Assembly (NCBI GenBank): GCA_016795485.1
Contig: JAEUHM010000035.1
Coordinates: 20,582-84,581, forward strand
Reading direction: 5' to 3'
DNA: 64,000 bases
Origin: Verrucomicrobiaceae bacterium
GTDB lineage: Bacteria > Verrucomicrobiota > Verrucomicrobiia > Verrucomicrobiales > Verrucomicrobiaceae
Made by a program: the position numbers and the translations under genes. The notes beneath the pieces were generated by a model. It was not told the DNA's origin. It ran no database searches and worked only from the letters and a program-made list of their open reading frames with translations. Shown in pieces: positions 35,932 through 47,542 of this stretch. Positions within the stretch are counted from its first letter, which is position 1. Each line of letters opens with the position of its first letter.

Positions 35932-36699
35932 CTACTCTTTGGGTGTGGTCTGCTGGGTTGGCAGCGACTTGTTCATAAAAAGCTGCATCAGCATGTTAGC
36001 TGGGTGATTGGGATCGGATCCCGCCGCCTCTTTGGGCTGCATCTCCGCGCCTGCGGGCGGTGATCCTGCTGGAGTAAGGACGTTTTCTGGAGGTGAACCT
36101 GTAGATGGCTGACCGCTGGCAACCGGCGCTCCAGAAGCGACTCCAGGGACATGGGTAATGTAGCGATCTCCTCCGACTGCGGGTGTCGGCTTCATTGCTG
36201 GCACTGCAAGACGCTGTCTCACGACAGGACGCGTACTGAACGGGATGGTGAGTGTCCTTGGGGCCAAGCCCGTATTCTTTTTCTCGATCCAAACCAACTC
36301 TAGCACCGTGTCTGAGATTGAGTTCACCCGCAGGGAGACCCCTTGTTCCGGCAAAACGGGCGGAACGATCATGCCACGCTCCAGACGAAATGGGCCGAGC
36401 ATCAGACGCTTGCCACCGCGTGGATCATTGGAAATGCCTGTTACGGGCAAGCTGCTGATCGCCTCCCTGATAGCATTCTCCTCGCTGCTGCTGTCGTCTT
36501 CCTCCCGGGAGGATTTCTTATTAAACGGATTCGGCTCGTTAGGCTTGACCGTTTCGGGTGTTTTCTCATCAGGCATGATGAGTTGATACTTGACGCGATC
36601 CTCCTCAGACGAGGGAGCTTCTGCGTCCTGTGCCAGTGAAACAGACCGCAAGCCTGCTACAAGCATCAGTAGAATGAAGGACAATCGAAATAGTTTCAT
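35932..36699 (-). CDS. secreted hypothetical protein in pilus operon (PilP position)
   Basis: A 255-residue protein with signal peptide MKLFRLSFILLMLVAGLRSVSLA. Residues 30-85 are acidic and Ser-rich (SSREEDDSSSEENA) and look disordered. A compact beta-rich core around residues 95-160 (KRLMLGPFRLERGMIVPP, LRVNSISDTVLELVWIEKK) resembles the small domain of PilP/GspC-type periplasmic connectors. The rest is Pro-rich, with PTPAVGG and TGSPPENVLTPAGSPP. Gene order after PilM/N/O-like genes fits a PilP role linking the inner-membrane complex to the secretin. Not provable from sequence; I rate PilP as probable. Confidence 0.6.
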   Translation of the reverse strand: MKLFRLSFILLMLVAGLRSVSLAQDAEAPSSEEDRVKYQLIMPDEKTPETVKPNEPNPFNKKSSREEDDSSSEENAIREAISSLPVTGISNDPRGGKRLMLGPFRLERGMIVPPVLPEQGVSLRVNSISDTVLELVWIEKKNTGLAPRTLTIPFSTRPVVRQRLAVPAMKPTPAVGGDRYITHVPGVASGAPVASGQPSTGSPPENVLTPAGSPPAGAEMQPKEAAGSDPNHPANMLMQLFMNKSLPTQQTTPKE

Positions 36700-36735
36700 A
36701 GTTCGTTCGTTGGCGGCGGGCCGCTTTGATAGGGT

Positions 36736-37326
36736 TTAGGCAGCTTTCTTCTTCGCTTTCGCTTTCGGATCTTCCTTGGTGAGATCGGCGTCTAGATTCA
36801 CGATGGGAATCTCAAAGGCGACCTCAGCATGAACGAGGCGGCCGGTCTCACCTCCGGTGATATCACACGACATCATTCGGGTTAGCGGAAAGCGCCGCTC
36901 CAGTTCACCTACCCAGTTGAGCACCTTGGCATACTCATCCTCAATGACGAGAGCCGCACGGACCACGCGCGGCACGACTGGATTATTCTTGTCCTCCTTG
37001 GACTCAAACTTCTGCGACATGATGAGAAGCCCAGTGCCCCGCAATGAAGATTGGATGGCGCTTTCAACCTCAAGTTGGGTCTGAAACTTCTCTGCATGAG
37101 GCCGCCATGCTTCAAGGAAGCTGATCACGTCTGCAGCAGCACTTTTGGTCTTGCCTACATTGATTTCGGCAACCTGGATGTCCCCTTCAGCGGTCACCAC
37201 TTCGTTCTTCGCGGCTTCCGCTTCGGACATCTTGGCCAGGGTCTTCTGATGCATGATCTGACCGAAGTAGGCGACCATACCCACGAACAACATCAGGACG
37301 ACACATGCGACTTTTTTTCCATTCAT
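36736..37326 (-). CDS. PilO-like inner-membrane alignment protein
   Basis: A 196-residue bitopic protein: one N-terminal membrane helix (VACVVLMLFVGMVAYFGQIM), then a coiled-coil segment (LAKMSEAEAAKNEVVTAEGD) and a small ferredoxin-like-sized domain, then a basic tail KAKAKKKAA. This is the PilO/GspM layout. It lies directly after the PilN-like gene, 21 bp downstream. It would form the periplasmic PilN-PilO heterodimer and connect PilM with PilP. Family identity rests on topology, size and order, not on a strong motif. Confidence 0.72.
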   Translation of the reverse strand: MNGKKVACVVLMLFVGMVAYFGQIMHQKTLAKMSEAEAAKNEVVTAEGDIQVAEINVGKTKSAAADVISFLEAWRPHAEKFQTQLEVESAIQSSLRGTGLLIMSQKFESKEDKNNPVVPRVVRAALVIEDEYAKVLNWVGELERRFPLTRMMSCDITGGETGRLVHAEVAFEIPIVNLDADLTKEDPKAKAKKKAA

Positions 37327-37347
37327 AGTGGTAAGCTTTCTTGCAGT

Positions 37348-37902
37348 TTATTGTTCACTCTGATAGACGATCATCGACTTGTAGTTCACCGACTCGCCCG
37401 TTTTTTGCTGTTGAGGCGAGTGAGTGCGGTAGTTGAGCCGACTGAGAGCGTTCTCCATGCGACTAAACTCAGCCATCCCACCGTTGAGCACGTCCATGCT
37501 CAGAGTAAGCTGAGTCGGCAGTTCAGAGTTGCGCTCAATCACGAGGTTTGTCACATCAGTCTCGGGTGGCATCGCGCGAGCGATGGCAACGGCTAGCGGC
37601 TGCACGATACGGGTGCCTTCCACCCACTTTGCAACGCTTTCGCCTTTCGTTCGCTGCGTTTCGATGTTGGCCACTTCCGTCTCAAGCTGAGTTTTCTTGG
37701 CTAGGAGCTCATCTCGCTTGGCATTCGACGCTATGATCTCCTCTCCTGCTTTGCGGATGGCGACGAAGTCGCGCACCCCGGAAGCGATTGCTAGGGCCAG
37801 CACCGTGTAGAATGCGATCGGCACGATGCGCATGGAACTGGGAAGACGCCGGGAAGTGTCATTCCGCGGACTCTTGAAGTCGTGACAGAGGTAGTTAGAC
37901 AT
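37348..37902 (-). CDS. PilN-like inner-membrane protein
   Basis: A 184-residue bitopic protein. A short cytoplasmic N-terminus (about 25 residues, where PilN normally binds PilM) is followed by a helix (IVPIAFYTVLALAIASGVR), a coiled coil (NAKRDELLAKKTQLETEVANIET), and a periplasmic domain. These match PilN/GspL C-terminal layout. It sits 27 bp after the PilM-like gene. As with the PilO-like gene the call is from architecture and synteny. Confidence 0.72.
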   Translation of the reverse strand: MSNYLCHDFKSPRNDTSRRLPSSMRIVPIAFYTVLALAIASGVRDFVAIRKAGEEIIASNAKRDELLAKKTQLETEVANIETQRTKGESVAKWVEGTRIVQPLAVAIARAMPPETDVTNLVIERNSELPTQLTLSMDVLNGGMAEFSRMENALSRLNYRTHSPQQQKTGESVNYKSMIVYQSEQ

Positions 37903-37929
37903 GACGAAGTCAGTTTAAAGTGGTTGTAC

Positions 37930-38802
37930 TTAGTGTTGGGCGACCAGCTTCCAAATAAGGTCATCCTGCGTGAGGTCACGTGCCCCAACGCGTTCCAATT
38001 GTTCCATGAGGTCTTTTCTGAAGGCAGAATCTGGCAAGCCCTCACTGATGAAGTAAACAGGAGTTCCTGGAGGTGCCTTTGCCACCAACGGTGAGATGAT
38101 TTGTAGCGCTGTTTCAACTCCATCGGTCCCAAGGCCGGATCGACAGCGGAGATCTCTCCACTGATGCTCTTGCTCTGACAGGGCCGCAATCGATCCCTCA
38201 CACGCTGCGATTAGCACAAAGTTGCCAGTCGTAGAACTCTTGCCGGAGGCGTAGATGTTTCCAATCGCGTGCTCGATTAGAGCGAACAAGCCGCAGCAAA
38301 CCCGGGCGGGCCGCAAGCCCAAACCTCGCATGACGTCCTCGGTTACACGCACCATGGAGTCTTCGGTAGCAAGCAACATGCTCGCCGTGCTGGCCGGATG
38401 ATGACAAATGGCGTAGCGCTTGCCACGGTCAAACTTTGGTCCCAGCACCATACGAGGATTGGTTCTGAGCAGGTGTGGTGTGTTATCCGCTCTCATCAAA
38501 CCGTTCTCAAGAGAGATGATGAAGCGATTGTTGATGGAGACAGCACACCAGCCACCATCAGAAAGACTGCGCCATTCTTCAGCTCGTGCGGCAGCAACGT
38601 CTGCAAAGTCACCATCTTGAATCCCAAACGAGTCGAGCTTGCCTTTGCGGGTAAAGCCACGCCATGTCACTTGGGTTCGGCTGATGTTCAACGCGAGCAT
38701 CTTTCGTCCCTCGAACCGCCTAGCCATTGGCGTTTCAGGATCGTCCGCATCCGGCCTGAATGCGGCAAAAGAAAGTACGGATTTGATATCAGCCAGCTGC
38801 AT
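37930..38802 (-). CDS. PilM-like cytoplasmic protein (divergent)
   Basis: A 290-residue soluble protein without membrane segments. LALNISRTQVTWRGF near residue 36 resembles the phosphate-1 strand of actin-fold PilM/GspL proteins, which usually read ALDIG. Other actin-fold marks are weak, so the fold is uncertain. Its position, between the PilT-like ATPase and the PilN-like gene and overlapping the ATPase stop by 14 bp, is the PilM position. It would bind the PilN N-terminus on the cytoplasmic side. Confidence 0.6.
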   Translation of the reverse strand: MQLADIKSVLSFAAFRPDADDPETPMARRFEGRKMLALNISRTQVTWRGFTRKGKLDSFGIQDGDFADVAAARAEEWRSLSDGGWCAVSINNRFIISLENGLMRADNTPHLLRTNPRMVLGPKFDRGKRYAICHHPASTASMLLATEDSMVRVTEDVMRGLGLRPARVCCGLFALIEHAIGNIYASGKSSTTGNFVLIAACEGSIAALSEQEHQWRDLRCRSGLGTDGVETALQIISPLVAKAPPGTPVYFISEGLPDSAFRKDLMEQLERVGARDLTQDDLIWKLVAQH

Positions 38803-39853
38803 AAACGTTAGTCAGGTTTTCTTTGGACAGGTAATCGTAAACTTCGTGCTCTTGGAATCCGGTCGGACGGGGCCTTGAGGGCTTCCAGCCCTCTGCCATG
38901 CGCATGTTGAGGCATCGCTCGAACGACTGCATGCCCCGCGTGAAGCCAGCCTCAAGTTCGTGCTCGAGGTTCTTGAACTCACCGCGTCGAATCATTCCGC
39001 ACACCGAGTCATAGGGCAAAAGCAGTTCATGAATCGGGAAGCGTTTGCCTTTTGTTTCGTCCATGAGCAGGCGTTGGCACAAAATGGCGCGAATCGAGTC
39101 AGCAAATGACAACATAGCGTTCTCCATCCGGTCAGAAGGGATGAGTTTGAGGTAACGTTGCACCGTTTGGGCTGCTGAAGAGGTGTGGAGAGTTGCCACT
39201 ACGACGTGACCGGTTTCGGCTGCCTGAAGGGCGATCTCAGCCGTCTCTCCATCGCGAATCTCGCCGACGAGAATAACATCCGGAGCTTGACGAAGAGCTG
39301 CACGCAACGCCGTGGCAAACTCATGCTCGTCTGTGCCCATTTCCCGCTGTGACATGAGAGAAGGCAGGCCCGGCGGGTAGAGGAACTCAATGGGATCCTC
39401 GAAGGTAACAACGTGTTCCTGACGGCGCTTTGCGCGCTCAAGAATAAGCGAGGCAATCGTTGTCGACTTACCAGAGCCAGTTGCTCCACACACCAGGAAA
39501 AGGCCATTCTTTGCCTCCAAGAATGCTTTAATCGCGGCTGGCGGCACGCTGATCTTGGCGACATCGGGGATGGACTCCGGCAAGAGACGCAGCGTCCATC
39601 GTGGACGTCCTCTGGTCACCATTCGGTTGACACGGTATCGTCGTCCTCCCATCGAGATAGCGTAGTCAGCGCATCCCGGAGGTACTTCGATGGGGCGCTC
39701 GGGCTGATAGACGAACGAGTCGAAGTAGAGCTTGCCGTTCCGTTTGTAGGTCAACTGTTCCCACGGAGTAATGTAAAAGTCACTGACTCCGGAATCCTTG
39801 GAAAGGTGAAGGATCCGGTATCCTAGTTGGCTTCTTTCATGAATGTCTTCCAT
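38789..39853 (-). CDS. PilT-type secretion/pilus ATPase
   Basis: A 354-residue hexameric motor ATPase. Walker A GATGSGKST at residues 123-131, FEDPIEFLYPP (Asp box), Walker B with VILVGEIRDGETAE, and the His box TLHTSSAAQT are all in place. It is PilT-sized and lacks the tetracysteine zinc domain of PilB/GspE. PilT normally powers retraction, but this is the only such ATPase in the window, so it may be the sole motor here or an extension ATPase may lie elsewhere. It precedes the PilM-like gene and overlaps it by 14 bp. Confidence 0.93.
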   Translation of the reverse strand: MEDIHERSQLGYRILHLSKDSGVSDFYITPWEQLTYKRNGKLYFDSFVYQPERPIEVPPGCADYAISMGGRRYRVNRMVTRGRPRWTLRLLPESIPDVAKISVPPAAIKAFLEAKNGLFLVCGATGSGKSTTIASLILERAKRRQEHVVTFEDPIEFLYPPGLPSLMSQREMGTDEHEFATALRAALRQAPDVILVGEIRDGETAEIALQAAETGHVVVATLHTSSAAQTVQRYLKLIPSDRMENAMLSFADSIRAILCQRLLMDETKGKRFPIHELLLPYDSVCGMIRRGEFKNLEHELEAGFTRGMQSFERCLNMRMAEGWKPSRPRPTGFQEHEVYDYLSKENLTNVYAAG

Positions 39854-39881
39854 ACGTTTTTAGGTTGATGATGAAATGGGT

Positions 39882-42449
<2,568 letters not shown>

Positions 42450-44510
42450 ATGAAGTATCTTACCTCCATTCTCATCGCCCTTGCGACCACCGCAGCAGTT
42501 CCTGCCAAGGCGCAACTCTTAGCAGGCAAACCCGTCACTGCCGCTCTTCCAGTTGAGACCGACTTTCAGGGATTTGGTGGGGCAATGCCGCTGAATAACA
42601 ACGGACCTGAGTATGAGTCCAAGGCGGAGCCTTTGCGGTCAGCACCTGCTCAGACCTATGAGTTCAGTCAATCGAACCTGGCCGATGTCCTCCGCTACTT
42701 GGCAACCGATGCCAAAATCAATTTCATCTCTTTGGATGCTCAAAGCACTGAGGCGGAGAAAGTAGTCACTTTCAGCATCACAGGTAGCCCCTTTACCGTG
42801 CTGGAGACGCTGTGCAAAGCTCACGGGCTGGCTTTGATTCCCGAAAACGGAATGTGGTACATTCGCCCTGCTGATGATCGCGAACTTATCGGCAAAGCTT
42901 ATCAGATTCGCTACAATGCCATGGAGAAAGTCGAGAAAGTGGCCACCGCTTCAGCATTTGGATCAGGCGGGGGAGCGGGCAGCACACCAGCCATCGACCT
43001 ACAGGGCGTTCAAGAGTCCTTCAAAGTGATGCCTAGCGAGCTCGTCAAAGACATCCGACGTATTCTTGACCTCCCACCAGAAGAAGAGACACAGCAAGGT
43101 GGCGCTGGTTCCGCACCTCTATTGGGCGGAGGAGGCCCAGCCCCAACGGCTGGCCCAGATGCAGGCGGAGCGGGCACTCCTGGCAATGAACTGAGCGCCA
43201 CTCATAAGCCTAAGGTGCTTTGGAAGAGCGATTCCAGCACTCTCTACGTCGTAGCCACAAGGCTCCAACATCTCTGGGTGGAAGGTTACCTACAAGCTGC
43301 GGATAAAGAGCAGTCCCAGATTGCCATAGAGGTCAAGTTCCTTGAGACGAGCCGCGATCCATCCAAGGAGTTTGGTGTCGATTGGAACTCTATTCTCGGC
43401 CAAACAGGTACTTTCTGGCAAACGACCAGCAAAGACTGGGACAAAGACTTGGGCACATGGATCATTGAACGCCAGCAGGTTCCTAACACCAGTGGTGGTT
43501 ACAGGGGCGACCTTGCCCAACTGTTCAACATCATGGACCTCAACGAACGCTCAAACAACGAGTTCAAGTACCCAAATGGAGCCGTTTACAGCGCTCAAGA
43601 CCTCAGTCTCAAACTTCGCGCCCTGCTGAACGACACAGAGACTCGCACAACCTCCTATCCGCGAATGATCGTTTCCAACAACCGAGAAGCGATCTTCAAA
43701 AGCGTGGTCAACCAACCCGTCCTCAGCGCTTCATCTAGCATTGGTGGCGGTACTGGTGGAGCGGCTTCCACGGAATCCATCACCTACCTGCCGATCGGCA
43801 CCGTTCTTAACATCTTACCACGGAAAATGCCAGATGAGCGTATCAACCTCAACATTGGCATCACTGTCTCTTCAATCATCGGAGAGCAGATCATCGGCGG
43901 CAACCCTTACCCTGTCGCAACCAGCCGCGTCTATAATGCGCCAGTAGAAGTAAATGATGGATATACCGTGGCCATCTCCGGTCTGGATGAAGCCCGAGAA
44001 AAAGAAGGCAAGACAGGCGTGCCTCTTCTCAGCCAAATCCCCATCATCAAGTACGCTTTCAGTTCAAAATCCAGGAGCAAGAACCACAAAAACCTTCTGA
44101 TCTTCATCACTCCTTCTGTCGTGGATCCACGCAATGGAGGACTCCCAGAAAATCCTCAGTCCGTAGTCCCTCGCAAGCCAGACGCGATGATGCCACAGAA
44201 GCCAAAGATCGATGTGAGCGGTCAACTTGCCGGAGGACCTTCAGCAGTTCCAGGTGCTCTGGAATACCTTGAGCGCGAGTGCAAAGTTCTAGAAAACACG
44301 GTGAATGAGTCCCGCCAGACACCGGCAGATTCCCAGAAACTCACCGACATGAAGAAGGCGCTCAATACCATGGAGCAGCAGATCGAGCAGATGGCCACAC
44401 AGTATCCAGACCAAGACGGTAAGCTTTCCGAAGCCCTTGTGAAGATTGCCGAGCTGCAAGACCGGATCAGCCGCACCAAGATGCAGGCGCTGAAGAAGTC
44501 CTACTTCTAA
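42450..44510 (+). CDS. GspD/PilQ-type outer-membrane secretin
   Basis: A 686-residue secretin with signal peptide MKYLTSILIALATTAAVPAKA. An N-domain (YEFSQSNLADVLRYLATDAKINF, residues 69-91) matches the PilQ/GspD STN/N0-type fold, followed by a further N-domain, a Gly-rich linker (about 205-250) and the secretin core: AIEVKFLETSRDPSKEFGVDW, LKLRALLNDTETRTTSYPRMIVSNNR, GVPLLSQIPIIKYAF and NLLIFITPSVVDP. A coiled-coil tail (about 600-680) follows the channel domain, where some secretins carry a pilotin-binding S-domain. It is transcribed divergently from the pilus-like operon and would be its outer-membrane pore. Confidence 0.95.
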   Translation: MKYLTSILIALATTAAVPAKAQLLAGKPVTAALPVETDFQGFGGAMPLNNNGPEYESKAEPLRSAPAQTYEFSQSNLADVLRYLATDAKINFISLDAQSTEAEKVVTFSITGSPFTVLETLCKAHGLALIPENGMWYIRPADDRELIGKAYQIRYNAMEKVEKVATASAFGSGGGAGSTPAIDLQGVQESFKVMPSELVKDIRRILDLPPEEETQQGGAGSAPLLGGGGPAPTAGPDAGGAGTPGNELSATHKPKVLWKSDSSTLYVVATRLQHLWVEGYLQAADKEQSQIAIEVKFLETSRDPSKEFGVDWNSILGQTGTFWQTTSKDWDKDLGTWIIERQQVPNTSGGYRGDLAQLFNIMDLNERSNNEFKYPNGAVYSAQDLSLKLRALLNDTETRTTSYPRMIVSNNREAIFKSVVNQPVLSASSSIGGGTGGAASTESITYLPIGTVLNILPRKMPDERINLNIGITVSSIIGEQIIGGNPYPVATSRVYNAPVEVNDGYTVAISGLDEAREKEGKTGVPLLSQIPIIKYAFSSKSRSKNHKNLLIFITPSVVDPRNGGLPENPQSVVPRKPDAMMPQKPKIDVSGQLAGGPSAVPGALEYLERECKVLENTVNESRQTPADSQKLTDMKKALNTMEQQIEQMATQYPDQDGKLSEALVKIAELQDRISRTKMQALKKSYF

Positions 44511-44546
44511 CACGATCTCCGCAACTTCTTACAGATAAGCGCGAAC

Positions 44547-44846
44547 TCAGCGACTAGCGGACTTAATCTCCCAAAAACGGCCCACGGCTCCCCAAGCAAG
44601 GTCTTGCCGCGGTAGCAGGCCATCTCCTCCCAGATAAAACTTGGAGAATAGCCAGTAGTTGTCACGGTGAATCCCCTTCCCCTTGGCATCACTGGTGGAG
44701 AGAACATCAACGGCAAGCAACCCTAGTGAGCCCGCGAGTCCCTGGCGTTCTTTGATATAACCGCGGTACTGGTCCACCGATGGATTCGTGACGAAAAGGA
44801 GGACCAGGATGATCCCAAAAGCAACATGCAGGAGCTTGTTATTCAT
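44547..44846 (-). CDS. small membrane-anchored protein, DUF4359-like
   Basis: A 99-residue protein with one N-terminal hydrophobic segment (LLHVAFGIILVLLFVTNP) followed by NPSVDQYRGYIKERQ, the opening typical of DUF4359 proteins. The rest is a small soluble domain containing NYWLFSKFYLGGDG. The start overlaps the MenE-like gene by ATGA, so the pair is coupled. Function unknown in the family. Convergent with the secretin gene, 36 bp apart. Confidence 0.7.
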   Translation of the reverse strand: MNNKLLHVAFGIILVLLFVTNPSVDQYRGYIKERQGLAGSLGLLAVDVLSTSDAKGKGIHRDNYWLFSKFYLGGDGLLPRQDLAWGAVGRFWEIKSASR

Positions 44847-45979
44847 GTTGATTCTTCGGACGCTTTCTCATCATTCGCAAGAGACATCACTTTGCCCATG
44901 GAGTTGGTTACAGGCACCGCACTTGGCTGGAGGTGAGCAATGCGTTCAAATGGACGCACATGACGATTAAACTCGGCCCTGACCGCCTCAGCTTGTGTCA
45001 CGGAGTACTCGGTCGAGTGAAACCAGAGTAGTAGCCGATGCCCAAGTCGCTCGTCCGGTTCTGCCGCCACGACCATTCGGCTGCTAGCCGAGTCGTTTTC
45101 GAGGCACACACGATCCAAAATCGCTTGCAAGGCATGCATTGAGACGAGTTCACCAAGGACCTTGAGCATCCCTTTCTCTCGGCCGATGAACTCCATCCAC
45201 TGATGGCCCTCTCGCTCGCTAATCCTCCCTTTGTCTCTCGTGACAAGTACCTCACCCATGGGCTCAAATCGCCACTTGCCCCCTCCATTCGTCATGTAGC
45301 CAACCGCTAATGGTGCACCCTGAACGGTCATCAGTTCATTCACCTCACCCAATCTCCAAACCGGAAGCACTCTCATCTCACTCGGTAGAAAGTCGCCGTT
45401 TAAGTGCTCTAGCGGCTCTGTCGCCACCTGAGACGAAGTTTCCGTCATCCCATAAGATTGAAGAAGCGGCCAACCAAGCTCCCGAGCCCGGTCACCGAGA
45501 GCCTTGTCTAGCCCCGCGCCACCCACAACCGCTGCCCGCAGAACTTTGGGGCAACGCAATTGTGCCCTCACCAAGTCAAAAACCTGAGCTGGCACCAATG
45601 ACGCCACAGTAGATCGGCTTTCCGTGATTTGGTCGCAAAAATCGAGCGGACTCCACTTGACGGATGCCTGTACGACTCCGCACCCGGACACTGCCGCGCG
45701 AGCCCAGATCGAAAACCCTCCCACATGCAACTGAGGGAGCGCCAGTAGCCAGCGATCTGCAGGGCCAATTTCCAGATGAGCACACACCGCACGTGCGGAA
45801 GCCAACATTGCTTCCCGCCGGAGAACCACCCATTTCGGCACCCCTTCACTTCCGGAAGTTTGGAACAAACACACCCCGCCAAGGCTCAAACTGGCAGCAG
45901 CCTGAGCTAGTCCTGGAGCCTCCACCCCAGGCGGCAGAGCCACATGCACATCGTCCTGTTCCCAAAATCTCTCGTCCAT
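44843..45979 (-). CDS. menE: MenE-like acyl-CoA synthetase (o-succinylbenzoate-CoA ligase candidate)
   Basis: A 378-residue adenylate-forming enzyme. The ATP-grip loop reads TSGSEGVPK at residues 41-49, with LLALPQLHVGGFSIWARA, SLVPAQVF, YGMTETSSQVATE, and the A10 Lys in TNSMGKVM near the end. LPQLHVGG and the short length match MenE, which makes o-succinylbenzoyl-CoA in menaquinone synthesis. The N-terminal region is shorter than the 450-500 residues of many MenE proteins. No other men gene is in the window, so symbol and substrate are probable, not certain. Divergent from an ECF sigma gene. Confidence 0.75.
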   Translation of the reverse strand: MDERFWEQDDVHVALPPGVEAPGLAQAAASLSLGGVCLFQTSGSEGVPKWVVLRREAMLASARAVCAHLEIGPADRWLLALPQLHVGGFSIWARAAVSGCGVVQASVKWSPLDFCDQITESRSTVASLVPAQVFDLVRAQLRCPKVLRAAVVGGAGLDKALGDRARELGWPLLQSYGMTETSSQVATEPLEHLNGDFLPSEMRVLPVWRLGEVNELMTVQGAPLAVGYMTNGGGKWRFEPMGEVLVTRDKGRISEREGHQWMEFIGREKGMLKVLGELVSMHALQAILDRVCLENDSASSRMVVAAEPDERLGHRLLLWFHSTEYSVTQAEAVRAEFNRHVRPFERIAHLQPSAVPVTNSMGKVMSLANDEKASEEST

Positions 45980-46064
45980 CTGTCCTACCTTTCCCGTTTC
46001 AGCGACCAGTTCAATCCTCCTTGTAACCGTTCTCAGTCATCCTAAAGTAGCAGCCCACTCCATC

Positions 46065-46730
46065 ATGGAAGACCCCATTCCTAAAGACGTCGTCGAGAAG
46101 GTTTCCTCCGGTTCACCACCCACGAGGAAATCTCTCATCGAAAAGCTCGACAACTGGTCCGACTGGTCCAGTTGGGACGAAGTCTATCGTACTTACTCCA
46201 CTTTCGTGTGGCATGTCGCGCGTAAGTCTGGCCTTTCTGATGATGAAGCCAACGACGTCGTCCAAGAGACTTTCATTGGCGTGGCCAAGAACCTTCAGAA
46301 GAAGAAGTTCGATACTTCCCTTGGCTCGTTTAAGTCCTTCCTCCTCAATCAAGCACGGTGGCGAATCCTTGATCAGTTCCGCCGCAGGAAGAAGACTTGG
46401 CAGCGAGAAGTCAGCTTCCAGGGTGATGAGGAAGATGATCGCCGGACGGCTCCCATCGACCGCTGTGCGGACCCGAATGGCGTAGAGCTTGAAAAGCTCT
46501 GGGACAAGGAGTGGAAAGACCAAGTCATGGAGCTCGCGCTGCGGCGAGTGAAAGCTCTCGTTTCGCCACGCCAATATCAGATTTTCTCCTGCTACGTGCT
46601 CAAAGGATGGAGTCCTGAACGCGTGAAGGAAGAACTCGGAGTCAATGCTGCTCAGGTTTACCTGGCCAAGCATCGGGTGGGCCGCATCCTCAAGCGAGAA
46701 GCTGCCAAACTTACTGAGGGTGAAGACTGA
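46065..46730 (+). CDS. ECF-type sigma-70 factor
   Basis: A 221-residue sigma factor. Region 2 shows WDEVYRTYSTFVWHVARKSGLSDDEANDVVQETF then FKSFLLNQARWRILDQFRRRKK; region 4 shows ALVSPRQYQIFSCYVLKGWSPERVKEELGVNAAQVYLAKHRV. The layout resembles ECF factors common in Verrucomicrobia and Planctomycetes that have no nearby anti-sigma gene. The stop and the next start share one base (TGATG), so it is coupled to the membrane protein downstream, which is the best candidate for its partner or target. Confidence 0.9.
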   Translation: MEDPIPKDVVEKVSSGSPPTRKSLIEKLDNWSDWSSWDEVYRTYSTFVWHVARKSGLSDDEANDVVQETFIGVAKNLQKKKFDTSLGSFKSFLLNQARWRILDQFRRRKKTWQREVSFQGDEEDDRRTAPIDRCADPNGVELEKLWDKEWKDQVMELALRRVKALVSPRQYQIFSCYVLKGWSPERVKEELGVNAAQVYLAKHRVGRILKREAAKLTEGED

Positions 46731-47542
46731 TGGCGATCACACCCTGGCGGCTCGCCTACCTCGGCATCATCTTCTTTTGGGTCTACATGACCACTCAGTT
46801 GGTCAAGCGGACCTACTTCCCATCTGACGATGGTCTGGTAGCGATCTCTCCAGGCCAAGTTTTGCAGAGGTTTGCCCAAACAGGTGACTACATCAACAAT
46901 CTGGTCCTACTGCGTGACAATCAGAGACTCGGTCACGCAAGCATCGCCGCGAAAACATGGGAGGATGAGCAAAATCACCAACCGAAGGGATTCGCCATCC
47001 ACGCCGGCGGTATGGTTGAAGGCACTGCATGGTCTGAGCCAGGCTCAAACCTCGCATGGAGTTTTGCAGGTCGCGTGGACCACGCGCAAGTTTGGCACTC
47101 CCTTGATCTCCGAGTGCGCTCCCCCGTTTCTTCCGTCGTCATGCAGTGGGAGATCGGGCAAAAAGAGCCCGTTCTCGAAGTCAGAAAAGAGGGCAAACTC
47201 GTGGCCGATACCGATAGCCTGCGAAACCAAGCTAAAATGATGTCTCTCATACCTGGTTTTTCAGGCCTCGGCGGTCTTAGCCTTCCTCAGGCTAATGGCA
47301 GCCAAGAGGTGGCGCTGGACAAAGCCATCTCTCTCACTGCAAAATCTGGTTCGCTTGAGATCGCCGGTCAGTTGCGCCAAGCATTCATCCTCCAGGCAGG
47401 CGTATTCGGCCTTGTAGAGAGCACGCTTACCTTCACCGAGGTGGGCGAACTTGCCGAAGTTGCCCTCCCTGGCAAATATCGCCTCGTAGATCCGATCATC
47501 TTTGGCATTTCCAGCGCTGAGAACGCAGACAAAGCACCATGA
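46730..47542 (+). CDS. hypothetical membrane-anchored protein
   Basis: A 270-residue protein with one N-terminal membrane segment (LAYLGIIFFWVYMTTQLV, residues 8-25) and a large extracytoplasmic domain with no recognised motif. Mid-region is beta-rich (SSVVMQWEIGQKEPVLEVRKEG). It is coupled to the ECF sigma gene upstream and overlaps the ABC ATPase downstream by ATGA. It could be a substrate-binding or accessory subunit of that ABC system, or a sensor for the sigma factor. I do not recognise the family. Confidence 0.7.
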   Translation: MAITPWRLAYLGIIFFWVYMTTQLVKRTYFPSDDGLVAISPGQVLQRFAQTGDYINNLVLLRDNQRLGHASIAAKTWEDEQNHQPKGFAIHAGGMVEGTAWSEPGSNLAWSFAGRVDHAQVWHSLDLRVRSPVSSVVMQWEIGQKEPVLEVRKEGKLVADTDSLRNQAKMMSLIPGFSGLGGLSLPQANGSQEVALDKAISLTAKSGSLEIAGQLRQAFILQAGVFGLVESTLTFTEVGELAEVALPGKYRLVDPIIFGISSAENADKAP